This document shows, in pieces, positions 40,860 through 49,545 of a stretch of 64,000 nt of DNA. The notes under the pieces were generated by a model, which had not been told where the DNA came from, ran no database searches, and worked only from the letters and a program-made list of their open reading frames with translations. This stretch comes from Sphingomonas sp. BK345 (GTDB taxonomy: Bacteria > Pseudomonadota > Alphaproteobacteria > Sphingomonadales > Sphingomonadaceae). Numbering within the stretch: position 1 is the stretch's first letter; every line of letters starts with the position of its first letter. A program made the translations under genes and the position numbers. The stretch is taken from contig NZ_JACHZX010000001.1 in assembly GCF_014193845.1 (NCBI RefSeq), positions 248,001 through 312,000 on the forward strand, in the 5' to 3' direction.

Positions 40860-42788
40860 CTAGCGACGCGACGCAAGCCCTTCCCCGCCGCCGCGCAACG
40901 CGGCCTCCGCCCATGTCGTGACGAGCGGCAGATCGGTCGCGTCCCCGACCTTGCGCGTGACCAATTCGATCACCCGAACGCCGCGCAGCTCGGCGCGCAG
41001 CGGGCGCGCGGCCTCGCCGAAGCGCATCGCGCCCGAGCGCGCGAGCAGCCGGCCGTCGCCGTAGACGAGGAACTCCGCGGCGTCGCGCGTGTCGCGGGTG
41101 GAATCGTCGACGCCGACGAGCGCCTCGAACCGCGCGGCGCCGCGCGTGCGCACCTCGAGCCGCGATTGCGCCAGCACGCCGATGCCGGTGTCGTAGCTGC
41201 GCCCCGCGACCTGGAGCGTCTGGTCATAGGGCGTGGCGTCGGCCTGCGCGCCGCCCCAGCCGGCGTAGGTCGGGCGCTCGCCGGTGTCGCGCGTGCCGCT
41301 CCACTGCCCCATCATGCGATGCACCATGGGGTCGGGCTCGGGCGCGACCACGCCGTCGACCGCGACGTTCACGTCACCGGGTACCTCCGACAGGTACATG
41401 CCGTCTCGCAGCCGTCGCGTGCCGCTCACCTCGAAGACGCGGCTCTCGCGCGGCGCCAGCGTGAACGTGGTCTCGCCGGTGAAGGGCGCCAGCGTTCGAC
41501 CGCTCCATAGGTCGTGCAGCGTGATCGGCGCGTCGGGCGCGAGCTTGAGCTGCGCCGCGGTGAGGTTCATCTCGGCCGGCGCCAGCCCGCGGTTGAGCAG
41601 CACGACCGCCTTGTGGCCGTTGCTCAATGTCTTCACGATCGTCTGCACGTCGTCCGAGGCGTAGGCGATCACGCCCTGGTGGCCGCCCGGGTCCTGGTTG
41701 ACGCGCACGATGTCGGCATTGCCCCAGATCCTCATGAGGCTGTCGGGCGCCTGGCGCAGGTCATAGCCGATGAACAAGGGCGCGTTGATGATCGCCCAGA
41801 GCGCGAAGTGCGTGCGCGCCTCGGTGAGGTGCTGCGCGTCGAAGTCGCCCTGCCCGATGAACAGCATGTCGGGATCGTTCCACGCGCCGGGCTTGGCGTA
41901 GAGCGCGCGGGTCGACGCGCTGTCGAACGAGTGGAGCATGCGCGTCCAGTGCGGCGTGATGTCCTGGCTGGTGCGCCACATCTGGCCCACCTCCTTGCCC
42001 CAGCGGCGCACGTCGGCGCTGCCCCAGGTGCACAAGGCGAGGATCGAGTCGCCGTCGGGGCGGTAGCGCGCGATCGCGGCCGCGACCGCGGCATAGAGCG
42101 AGCGGACCTGCGCCACGTCGGTGCGGTTGATCGAGGCCTGGTCGATCAGCGGCGGGAAGGCGCGATAGCCGTTCTGCACCACCACCGGCGCGCCGGGTGC
42201 GTAGACGTTGATCCCGCAGGCGTCGACCTTGAGATAGTCGAAGCCCCAGTCGCGGAAGTAGAGTGCCACGTCCTGGTCGACGTGGCCGTAGAGCCCGACC
42301 TCGCGCTCCGCCGTCGTGCCCTCGGGCAGATTGGGCGAGTGGAGGTCATAGGCCTGCGAGCAGGCATTGCGCCCGATGTCGCTGTACAGCCCCGCCTTGA
42401 GCCCCATCGCGTGAAGCCGGTCGGTGAAGGGACGGAAGCTGCTGTTGCCGCCGGCGACCGCGGCGGAGGGGAAGATGCGCGTGCGGATCATCAGCCGCCC
42501 GTCGGCGGTGCGGCGCTTGAGCCACCAGCCGTCGTCGACGTTGACGTAGCGATAGCCGAGCTTGGCCAGCCCGCTGTCGACCAGCTTCTGCGCGGCGCCG
42601 AGCACTTTCTCCTCGTCCACCTCGGTGCGAAAGGCGTTCCACGAGCTCCACCCCATCGGTGGGGTGCGCGCCGCGGCATGCTCGGGCGCCGACCAGCGAC
42701 CGGTCGGCGCGAGCGGGTCGGGCGCCGCCGCGGCGGGGCCGGCGAGCACGAGCGCGAGCGTGGCGAGGGACAAGGTAGGCAGGCGCAT
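40860..42788 (-). CDS. GH27 alpha-galactosidase / alpha-N-acetylgalactosaminidase with NPCBM domain
   Basis: The 642-residue protein starts at the ATG at 42788. It has a Sec signal (MRLPTLSLATLALVLAGPAAAA). The GH27 barrel has TPPMGWSSWNAFRTEVDEE, NVDDGWWLK, nucleophile Asp in FDYLKVDACGINV and acid/base Asp in KPGAWNDPDMLFIG. A beta-sandwich follows, then a C-terminal NPCBM-like carbohydrate module (about 510-630, with YDTGIGVLAQSRLEV). GH27 cleaves terminal alpha-galactose or alpha-GalNAc; the nearby AgaS and BadF-type kinase make GalNAc possible. Periplasmic. Confidence 0.9.
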   Translation of the reverse strand: MRLPTLSLATLALVLAGPAAAAPDPLAPTGRWSAPEHAAARTPPMGWSSWNAFRTEVDEEKVLGAAQKLVDSGLAKLGYRYVNVDDGWWLKRRTADGRLMIRTRIFPSAAVAGGNSSFRPFTDRLHAMGLKAGLYSDIGRNACSQAYDLHSPNLPEGTTAEREVGLYGHVDQDVALYFRDWGFDYLKVDACGINVYAPGAPVVVQNGYRAFPPLIDQASINRTDVAQVRSLYAAVAAAIARYRPDGDSILALCTWGSADVRRWGKEVGQMWRTSQDITPHWTRMLHSFDSASTRALYAKPGAWNDPDMLFIGQGDFDAQHLTEARTHFALWAIINAPLFIGYDLRQAPDSLMRIWGNADIVRVNQDPGGHQGVIAYASDDVQTIVKTLSNGHKAVVLLNRGLAPAEMNLTAAQLKLAPDAPITLHDLWSGRTLAPFTGETTFTLAPRESRVFEVSGTRRLRDGMYLSEVPGDVNVAVDGVVAPEPDPMVHRMMGQWSGTRDTGERPTYAGWGGAQADATPYDQTLQVAGRSYDTGIGVLAQSRLEVRTRGAARFEALVGVDDSTRDTRDAAEFLVYGDGRLLARSGAMRFGEAARPLRAELRGVRVIELVTRKVGDATDLPLVTTWAEAALRGGGEGLASRR

Positions 42789-42874
42789 CGGACGGGACCT
42801 CGCTGTTCGCCACATCATAGATCTCGCCGCTGCACGGGAAAGGGCCGGAGACGACGAACCACCCGCTTCGCCGT

Positions 42875-42894
42875 GCTCCGGCGGACGCCGGAGC
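42875..42894. repeat. REP-like hairpin, copy 2
   Basis: GCTCCGGC-GGAC-GCCGGAGC, perfect 8-bp stem with the same outer GCTCC/GGAGC and GTG/CCAGCG flanks as the other copies. It lies between the GH27 and kinase genes. Confidence 0.6.
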
Positions 42895-42928
42895 CCAGCG
42901 TCATGGCCGGCGGCGCCAGTGGCACCAG

Positions 42929-42948
42929 GCTCCCGCACGCGCAGGAGC
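42929..42948. repeat. REP-like hairpin, copy 3
   Basis: GCTCCCGC-ACGC-GCAGGAGC, an 8-bp stem with one mismatch, 34 bp after copy 2 and in opposite flank orientation. Confidence 0.6.
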
Positions 42949-42980
42949 ACAGCAGCGGATCAGACGAGGAACCCAATCGC

Positions 42981-43913
42981 TTACCTCGACGCGGCAAGGT
43001 GGCGGGCGTAGAGCGCCGCACCATAGCCGGGCGCGTGGAGCGGCTCGACCGGCGCGCAGCCCGCCGCCTCCAGTCCCCTTGTGAACGCGTCGCGCACCGC
43101 GGGCACGTTGGCGAGCACGCCGCCCGACCAGGACACCGGCACGCGCTCGCCCGGATCGAAGCCGAGCCGCGCGCGCAGCGCGGTCGCGAGCAGCACCAGC
43201 TCGGCCGCGGCCTCCCCCAGGATCGCGCGCGCCACGGCGTCGCCTGCGTCGGCGGCGCGCGACACGAGCGTCGCCAGCGCCGCGATCTCGCCGCGGGCCA
43301 TGCCGCGCGCGCCCATCACGCGCTCGCACAGCGCCAGGTCATCGTCGAGCACGAGCGCCTCGCGCAGCAGCGCGTGCAGCGGCCCGATGGGCAAGCGACC
43401 GTCACTCATCCGCGAGAAAGCGGTGAGTCCGGTGCGCGCGATCCAATAGGCCGAACCCTCGTCGCCGAACAGCTCGCCCCAGCCGCCCGCGCGCGCGCCG
43501 CGGCCGCCGCGCTCGCCATAGGCGATCGAGCCGGTGCCCGCGACGACGTTAATCCCGTCCGCGCACGCCAGCGATCCCGCCCAGCCGCACACCATGTCGT
43601 TGTCGCAGCGGAAGCGCGCGTGGCCGAGCAGCTCGCGCACCCCGGCGTCGAGCCGCGGGTCGACCGCGCTGTCCTCGCCATAGGCGGGCAGCCCGAGGAA
43701 GACGTGGTCGAGGTGCGCGGGCGCGGCGCCGATCTGGGTGCAGATCGCGCTCACCCCCTCGGCGATGCGCCGCACCGCTTCCGCCTCGCCGACCTCGAGA
43801 TGGTAGGTCGTGCCCGTCACCGCGCTCGCGATCACCGTGCCCGCGGTGTCGATGCAGACGAACTCGGTCTTGGTCCCGCCGCCGTCGACGCCGAGGTAGA
43901 AGCGCCCGCTCAT
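42981..43913 (-). CDS. BadF/NagK-type amino-sugar kinase (N-acetylgalactosamine kinase candidate)
   Basis: The 310-residue protein starts at the ATG at 43913, overlapping the agaS stop (ATGA). It belongs to the BadF/BadG/BcrA/N-acetylglucosamine kinase family: phosphate-1 motif YLGVDGGGTKTEFVCID, FRCDNDMVCGWAGS, phosphate-2 motif NVVAGTGSIAYGE and the GGWGELFGDEGSAYWI motif. GalNAc kinase AgaK in other proteobacteria is of this type. As it is coupled to agaS and gatZ, phosphorylation of GalNAc or a galactosamine at C6 is the most likely role. It is the last gene of the operon. Confidence 0.82.
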   Translation of the reverse strand: MSGRFYLGVDGGGTKTEFVCIDTAGTVIASAVTGTTYHLEVGEAEAVRRIAEGVSAICTQIGAAPAHLDHVFLGLPAYGEDSAVDPRLDAGVRELLGHARFRCDNDMVCGWAGSLACADGINVVAGTGSIAYGERGGRGARAGGWGELFGDEGSAYWIARTGLTAFSRMSDGRLPIGPLHALLREALVLDDDLALCERVMGARGMARGEIAALATLVSRAADAGDAVARAILGEAAAELVLLATALRARLGFDPGERVPVSWSGGVLANVPAVRDAFTRGLEAAGCAPVEPLHAPGYGAALYARHLAASR

Positions 43914-45052
43914 GCCTCGTCGGCGTGGATCCGCACGCCCTGCACCACGCGGTTGACGGTGCCACTCGCGTTGGGCTGGTCGGGCGTGAGCCCGAGCGCG
44001 AGCGAGACGTGGAGCGCGAACAATTGCGCCGGCACGATATAGGGGAAGAGCAGGTCGGCGTCCGGCGCGTCGTCCATCCCGGCGAGCGCGATCGTGGCGC
44101 CCTCGTCCGCCCGCGCCGAGATGACCGCGACCTCGCCCGCGCGCGCGTCGCCGCGCAGCTCGGCGACGATGTCGAGGTCGTAGCGACGCGTCAGCGGGTC
44201 GTTGGCGACGAATACCACCGCCAGCGTGCGGTCGGTGATGATCGTCTTGGGGCCGTGGCGGAAGCCCAGCGCGCTGTCGAAGGCGGTGACGACCGCGCCG
44301 TCGCTCAGCTCCATCAGCTTGAGCGCGGCCTCGCGCGCCAACCCAGTGAACACGCCGCTGCCGAGATAGACGACGCGGTCGAACCCGCGCGCCGCGAGCG
44401 CCGCGGCGACCGGCTCGGCGCGCGCCAGCATGTCCTGCACGCCCGCAGCAATGGCCTCGATCCGCGCGTCCATCGCGGCGATGCCGCCGAGCGCGGACAG
44501 CGCCGCGAGCGTCATCGCGGTAAAGCTCGACGTCATCGCGAAGCTTCGGTCGTGCGTCGCCTCGGGCAGCACGATCACGTGCGCGCGAGGACCACCGCGC
44601 CGCGCCAATTCGCCCTCGGCGTTGCAGGTCACGATCAGGTGGTGCGCCTCGGCGACGCGGCGGTCGACCAGCTCGACCGCGGCGACGCTCTCGGGGCTGC
44701 TGCCGGAGCGGCCGAACGAGACCAGCAGCGTCGGCACATCGCCGCGCAGGTACAGCTCGGGCGCGCCGACGATGTCGGTGGTGGCGATCGCCTCGACCGC
44801 GCGACCGAGCGCGCGCGACAACCACGGCGCGAGGCACTCGCCGATGAAGGCCGAAGTGCCCGCGCCGGTCAGCACAATACGCAGCTCTGGACGCGCGAGC
44901 AGCGGCGCGAGGAACGCCTCGATCTCGCCGCGCGCCTCGCTCAGCAGCTTCTGGGTGGCGCGCAGCGTCGCGGGCTGTTGCGCGATCTCGCGGCGCGTCC
45001 AGGAGGAGTCGCCGGGCTCCGCGGCGGGGGCGGCGATCAGCGTGTCAGTCAT
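43910..45052 (-). CDS. agaS: SIS-domain sugar isomerase/deaminase AgaS
   Basis: The 380-residue protein starts at the ATG at 45052 and overlaps the gatZ stop by 8 bp. It has two SIS domains: the first with IVLTGAGTSAFIGECLAPWL and LLVSFGRSGSSPESVAAVEL, the second with DRVVYLGSGVFTGLAREAAL and ALGFRHGPKTIITD. AgaS turns galactosamine-6-phosphate into tagatose-6-phosphate and ammonia. Its gene order with a kinase and gatZ supports the amino-sugar role over general isomerases. Confidence 0.88.
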   Translation of the reverse strand: MTDTLIAAPAAEPGDSSWTRREIAQQPATLRATQKLLSEARGEIEAFLAPLLARPELRIVLTGAGTSAFIGECLAPWLSRALGRAVEAIATTDIVGAPELYLRGDVPTLLVSFGRSGSSPESVAAVELVDRRVAEAHHLIVTCNAEGELARRGGPRAHVIVLPEATHDRSFAMTSSFTAMTLAALSALGGIAAMDARIEAIAAGVQDMLARAEPVAAALAARGFDRVVYLGSGVFTGLAREAALKLMELSDGAVVTAFDSALGFRHGPKTIITDRTLAVVFVANDPLTRRYDLDIVAELRGDARAGEVAVISARADEGATIALAGMDDAPDADLLFPYIVPAQLFALHVSLALGLTPDQPNASGTVNRVVQGVRIHADEA

Positions 45053-46328
45053 GGGGAAAACAGGCTCCGTGATAGGCGTCGAGCGTGGCGCCGACCTGCG
45101 CCATCACGAGCTCGGCGGGGTCGAGACCGGCGCGGCCGGCGCGCACCGCGGCATAGGCCGCGGGCAGATATTGGCTGAGCAGCGGCAGCGGCGGCGGGGT
45201 CTCGCGCAGGTTGGCGAACAGCCGCTCCTGCGCCGCCGCGATCGTCGCGTCGGGCCAGTAATAGCGGATTCGGTCCGACAGGCTGTACTGCAGCTGCAGG
45301 TCGAGCGCGGGGCCGGTGGCGTGGTAGTATTTCGCCCAGTTCTTCGGCTCGGCGCGCAGCCGCTCGAGCGTGACGGCGCGCAGGTTCGCGCGCGCGCCCT
45401 CGGCGACCGTCTCGTGGTCGATCGCGTCGAGCGCCCAGAGCGCCTCGCGCAACGCGAAGGTAACGCCGGGGCCCACCTTGAGGATCGCGAAATGGTCGCG
45501 CACCAGCGCGGCGAGCGCCTGCGGCGTCTGATAGTCGGTCGAGTGCGCCTCGTAGACCAGATGCCGCACCGGCTCGATCGCGCGGCTCAACGCGACCGCG
45601 CGCTCGGGGCGATAGTCGACCACCTTGTCATGGTCGAACTCGACGCCGGGCTGCACCACGGTGGCGATGACGCGCTCCCAGGCTTCAGCGAGTCCGGAAG
45701 CGCGGAACAGCTCGCGATGCATGTCGACGGTGGCGATCGCCGCTTCGGGATCGGTCACGGCCAGCTCGTCGAGGTCCTCGGCGGCGCCGCCGGGCACGGG
45801 CACCTCGGTACCGATGACATAGACCGGGGCTGCCGCGGGATCGCCGGAAAAGGCGTCCTCGGCGGCGCGGCACAGGCGCGCAGCGCGCTCGGCGATCGTC
45901 CGCTCGGGCAGCGGCACGGGATCGTCGGCGCAGCTCATCGAACAGTCGAGGTGGATCTTGGCGAAGCCGGCGCGGACAAAGTCGGCGACCATCGTCTCGG
46001 CCTTGGCCATCGCCTCGGCCGCAGGCAGCGCCGTCCAGGCGTTCGGTCCGAGATGGTCGCCGCCGAGCACCAGCCGCTCGAGCGGATAGGCGACTCGCGC
46101 CGCGATGCGCTCGACGAAGGCGCGGAAGTCGGCGGGGACCATGCCGGTATAGCCGCCGTCCTGGTTCACCTGGTTGGAGGTCGCCTCCACCAGCGCGAAC
46201 GGCGCGCCGTTCGCCAGCGCGTGGCGCAGCGCCGCCTCGATCACCAGCGGGTGCGCCGAGCAGACCGAGGTCACGCCGATGCGCTCCCCCGCCTTATGCC
46301 GGTTCACCAGGTCGAGAAGTAAGTGCAC
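45045..46328 (-). CDS. agaZ: Tagatose-bisphosphate aldolase subunit GatZ/KbaZ (AgaZ)
   Basis: The 427-residue protein starts at the ATG at 46328 after AAGGGAGACG. It matches the GatZ/KbaZ family over its whole length: GVTSVCSAHPLVIEAALRHA, EATSNQVNQDGGYTGMVP, LGGDHLGPNAW, IHLDCSMSCADD and YEAHSTDYQTPQAL. In enterobacteria it pairs with GatY/KbaY; no GatY is seen here, but AgaZ alone has been proposed to act in other proteobacteria. It is the first gene of agaZ-agaS-kinase, with an AgaR-like site at 46378-46400. Confidence 0.9.
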   Translation of the reverse strand: MHLLLDLVNRHKAGERIGVTSVCSAHPLVIEAALRHALANGAPFALVEATSNQVNQDGGYTGMVPADFRAFVERIAARVAYPLERLVLGGDHLGPNAWTALPAAEAMAKAETMVADFVRAGFAKIHLDCSMSCADDPVPLPERTIAERAARLCRAAEDAFSGDPAAAPVYVIGTEVPVPGGAAEDLDELAVTDPEAAIATVDMHRELFRASGLAEAWERVIATVVQPGVEFDHDKVVDYRPERAVALSRAIEPVRHLVYEAHSTDYQTPQALAALVRDHFAILKVGPGVTFALREALWALDAIDHETVAEGARANLRAVTLERLRAEPKNWAKYYHATGPALDLQLQYSLSDRIRYYWPDATIAAAQERLFANLRETPPPLPLLSQYLPAAYAAVRAGRAGLDPAELVMAQVGATLDAYHGACFPHD

Positions 46329-46377
46329 GTGCGTCTCCCTTTACGCGGCCGACATAACGCCGGACGCAGCAGAACAC

Positions 46378-46400
46378 AAGAAAGCGAAACTTAGCGAAAC
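46378..46400 (-). promoter_or_regulatory. AgaR/DeoR-type site upstream of agaZ
   Basis: On the minus strand: GTTTCGCTAA then GTTTCGCTTTCTT, two GTTTCGCT repeats 10-11 bp apart. This resembles GGTTTCGYTTCTTTTC in the two receptor promoters. The site touches the last bases of the EamA gene and lies about 50 bp upstream of the agaZ ATG. Confidence 0.55.
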
Positions 46401-47326
46401 TAAATAGTCGCGGCTGCGGGTTCGCCCTCCGGATCGGCCGCATCGGGCTCGATCGCGAGCAGCAGCGAGGCGGTGAGCGCGAGCACGATCCCCAGCGTCT
46501 TGAGCGGCCCCGGCACGACATGGAGCACCGCGAGCGAGATCAGCGCGGTGGCGAGCGGCGCCCCTGCGTTGGCGAGCGGCGCGACGATGATCGCCTTGCC
46601 GTAGCGAAAGGCGAACACCAGCGTCAGCGCACCGATCGCGTTGAGCAGCTGGATCGCCGCGGCCAGCCCGGGCCCGTCGAGCCCCCAATTGATCGCGCGG
46701 CCGGTATCGGTCATCGCCCAGGCCACCGGGGCGAGCGCGAGCCCTGACAGCGTCATGTAGACGAAGATGCTCTCCGCCGAGGTGACGTGATTGGCCGCCT
46801 TCATGAAATAGGCCTGCACGCCCCAGCACAGCATCACCGCCACCGCGGGCAGCAGCCACGCCGCCGAGGCCCCCGCCCCGCCCGTGCCGGGCGCGAAGTC
46901 GAAGGTGGGCAGCGCCAGCAGCGCGAGCAGGATGCCCAGCGCCCCCAGTCTGCCGGTGCGCTCGCCCATCAGCAGGAAGGACATCGCGATCGTCACCACC
47001 GGCGACAGCGAGATGATCGGGAAGATCAGATAGGCCGGCCCGCGCGCCACCGCGTAGAACAGCAGCATCTGCCCGCCCGCGCCGAGCAGCCCCACAGCCA
47101 GCCCATAGCCGATCGCGCGCGGCGAGCGGTCGAGCCGCCACCCCGCCTGCCTCAGCACCACCAGCGCGGGCGGCACCATCGTCAGCGCCCAGACGACATA
47201 GACCAATGTCTCGGGAAAGCCGCGCTGCGGCGACAGGCCCGAGAAGGCGCCCCACACACCCCATAGCACCACCGTGACGAGCGCGTTGACGAGCCAGCCG
47301 CGCCCCGCCGGCGCCACCCCGCTCAT
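46400..47326 (-). CDS. EamA/DMT-family transporter
   Basis: The 308-residue protein starts at the ATG at 47326, overlapping the GH36 stop (ATGA). It has ten hydrophobic segments in two EamA halves (WLVNALVTVVLWGVWGAFSG at the start, VVTIAMSFLLMGERTGRLGA in the middle, LLNAIGALTLVFAFRYGKAI later). DMT carriers move sugars, amino acids or nucleosides. Being coupled to GH36, it is a candidate inner-membrane permease for the released sugar, as no MFS or ABC importer is present in this part. Direction is unknown. Confidence 0.83.
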   Translation of the reverse strand: MSGVAPAGRGWLVNALVTVVLWGVWGAFSGLSPQRGFPETLVYVVWALTMVPPALVVLRQAGWRLDRSPRAIGYGLAVGLLGAGGQMLLFYAVARGPAYLIFPIISLSPVVTIAMSFLLMGERTGRLGALGILLALLALPTFDFAPGTGGAGASAAWLLPAVAVMLCWGVQAYFMKAANHVTSAESIFVYMTLSGLALAPVAWAMTDTGRAINWGLDGPGLAAAIQLLNAIGALTLVFAFRYGKAIIVAPLANAGAPLATALISLAVLHVVPGPLKTLGIVLALTASLLLAIEPDAADPEGEPAAATI

Positions 47327-49416
47327 GCCGCGCCCCGCGCGATCGGGGTGGCGCGCACCAGCAGCGCGCGCTCGAACGTCGCCGTCAGCGTCGGCCGGCT
47401 GCGCGAGGCGGTGCCGAGCGAGCGGCCGGTGAAGCCGTCCACCAGCGCGTAGCTGCCCTCACCCAGCCCGCGCAGAGCGATCGGTCCGGACCAGCGATCA
47501 GCGTAGAAGGCGTAGTGGAGCGCACCGTCCTTCGCGATCGCGTGCGCCTCGGGCTTGTCGAAGCCAATGTCATACAGCCCGCCGAGATACTCCCCCTTGG
47601 GCAGCATGTGCTCGCGGTACAGCGCGACCCACTTGCCCCAAAGCGCTTCCTTCTCGGGCGTGAGGACGAACCCGCCCGGGGGCAGCTTCTCCATCGGCTT
47701 GGGCGTGTCGCGCGGCCAGGTGAACTTGGTCGAGGGGATCGCGCCGATGCCATAGGCGGAGGCGAAGTCGTCGCCGCCGTCGCTCAGCTCGACATGGTCG
47801 CCTGAGTAAGGCGCGGACGGACCCATCAGCGCCTTGAAGGTCTTGCCCTTCAGCCGGATCTGCCAGGACGACAGCGGGTCCGAGGCGGGCGTGTTGTTGG
47901 TCGCGGGCAGATTGTGGAAGGCGAAGCTATCGCCGCACGGGCACAACTCGAGCACCGCCTCGGGATTAGCGGCGACCGCCTCGTCGTGGATCGCCTTCCA
48001 GAAGTCCTGCAGCTTCTCGCTCGACTCTTCGGGATGCGCGTGGCGGTGCGCGGGATTGTAGCAGGGCGCGACGCCGTTGAGATGCTGGCCGTCGAGCTTG
48101 AGCCCGTCATAGCCCCAGTCGGTGACGATGCGGCGCACCAGCGCGCGGAAATAATCGACCGTCGGCTGATACGCCGGGCAGAGCGTGAAGGCGTTCCAGA
48201 AGCTGACGTTCTGCGCCGAGCCGTCACGGTCGAGCAGCAGCATGTCGGGATGGTCGCGCAGCAGGTCGGTGCCGGGGTCGACCGCGAGCGGCGCGAGCCA
48301 CAGCCGCGGGCGCATGCCGTCTGCCTTGATGCGATCGGTGAAGGCGCGCATGTCGGCGTCGCCGCGCGGGAATTTGGCGGGGTTGAGCTTCCAGTCGCCC
48401 TCCGCGGTCTGCCAGCCGTCGTCGAGCACCGCCCATTCGAAGCCGAGTGCCTTGGCTTTTGGCAAAGTGCCATAGACCTGGTCGAGCGTGAAGTCGCGCT
48501 CATAGCCCCAGGCGCACCAGATCGGCCCGTAGCTCGACTCGGGGATCGGGGGCGCCTCGACCCCGCGCTCGGCCATCAGCCGGCGATAGGCGTCGAGCGG
48601 GCGAAAATGATCGCCGGCGTGCGCCATCAGGAAAGCGGTCGGCAGCGTCAGCGTCGCGCCCGGCGCGAGCAGCGCGGGCTGATCGCCGCTCAGCCCCAAT
48701 CGAGTCGCGCCGGGCTGCGCGGCGACCGGCAGCGCGACCTGGCGCGGGCTGGTCTCGAGATGGCCGACCGCCAGCCCGACGTCGCGACGCCACACCACCG
48801 CCACGGGCGTTCCGCCGCCATAGTCGGAGGCGTTCATCCCCATGAAGTTGCGCTGCTCGAACCCCGGCGCGACCTTCTGCACCCAGTCGCGCCGGTCGGG
48901 ATAGGAGGCCCCCGCGAAGGTCCAGGCACCGTCGGCGTGCGCGGTGAGGTCGTGCGTCGCGACGCGCCAGCCGGCGATCGCCAGCGGCGCCGCGCCGGTG
49001 TTGCGGTAGCTCACCTCGTAGAGCGCGAGGCCGGGAAAAGCGTCGAGGAAGGTCACCGCCACGGTCTGCTCGACCTGCCCGCCCGCGGTGGCGCGCAGCA
49101 CGTGGCGCCGCCCTCTGCCGTGCGGCCCCGCCGCAGCCTCCTCGCGATGGTCGAGCAGCAGGAAACTGCCGAGCGGCGCGGCGCCGGCGAGGAACAGCGC
49201 CTCGGGCTGCGCGCGCGGCGTGATCACCTGGCCGCGATGCGCGACCGTGGCGCGCATGGCGCGATCATAGTCGATCGTCAGCGTGCCGTCGCTCAGCCGC
49301 ACCCCCGCGGGCGCGGCCGCCCAGACCGCGCTGCCGAGATCGGGCAGCGCCACCGCCGCGCCCCCGACGAGCAGGCGACCGAGCATGGATCGACGCGTGA
49401 CGGAGGTGAACGGCAT
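47323..49416 (-). CDS. GH36-type alpha-galactosidase / alpha-N-acetylgalactosaminidase, exported
   Basis: The 697-residue protein starts at the ATG at 49416. The N-terminus has a twin-arginine-like signal (SVTRRSMLGRLLVGGAAVAL). After a beta-supersandwich domain comes the clan GH-D barrel: PIWCAWGYERDFT, AVLDDGWQTAEGDWKL, nucleophile Asp in YDGLKLDGQHLNG and acid/base Asp candidate in SGDHVELSDGGDDFAS. These match GH36. It would remove alpha-Gal or alpha-GalNAc in the periplasm. It leads the EamA gene and is divergent from the amidohydrolase with a TTTCTTTCG site between. Confidence 0.87.
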   Translation of the reverse strand: MPFTSVTRRSMLGRLLVGGAAVALPDLGSAVWAAAPAGVRLSDGTLTIDYDRAMRATVAHRGQVITPRAQPEALFLAGAAPLGSFLLLDHREEAAAGPHGRGRRHVLRATAGGQVEQTVAVTFLDAFPGLALYEVSYRNTGAAPLAIAGWRVATHDLTAHADGAWTFAGASYPDRRDWVQKVAPGFEQRNFMGMNASDYGGGTPVAVVWRRDVGLAVGHLETSPRQVALPVAAQPGATRLGLSGDQPALLAPGATLTLPTAFLMAHAGDHFRPLDAYRRLMAERGVEAPPIPESSYGPIWCAWGYERDFTLDQVYGTLPKAKALGFEWAVLDDGWQTAEGDWKLNPAKFPRGDADMRAFTDRIKADGMRPRLWLAPLAVDPGTDLLRDHPDMLLLDRDGSAQNVSFWNAFTLCPAYQPTVDYFRALVRRIVTDWGYDGLKLDGQHLNGVAPCYNPAHRHAHPEESSEKLQDFWKAIHDEAVAANPEAVLELCPCGDSFAFHNLPATNNTPASDPLSSWQIRLKGKTFKALMGPSAPYSGDHVELSDGGDDFASAYGIGAIPSTKFTWPRDTPKPMEKLPPGGFVLTPEKEALWGKWVALYREHMLPKGEYLGGLYDIGFDKPEAHAIAKDGALHYAFYADRWSGPIALRGLGEGSYALVDGFTGRSLGTASRSRPTLTATFERALLVRATPIARGAA

Positions 49417-49506
49417 CGCTGACTCTCTCCTGTGCGGCTCGATGGCCGGTGAGAAAGAGCTTGCACCAACGCGGACGGACGCGCAAACAAAAACCGCAAC
49501 ATCAAG

Positions 49507-49528
49507 GCGCGTTTTCTTTCGTTACGCG
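49507..49528. promoter_or_regulatory. Possible AgaR/DeoR-type site between GH36 and amidohydrolase genes
   Basis: GCGCGTTTTCTTTCGTTACG: it has the TTTCTTTCG core found in the receptor promoters and CGCG-type ends forming a weak dyad. It lies 18 bp before the amidohydrolase ATG and about 90 bp before the GH36 ATG. Confidence 0.4.
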
Positions 49529-49545
49529 CGAGTGGGAGAGAGACG

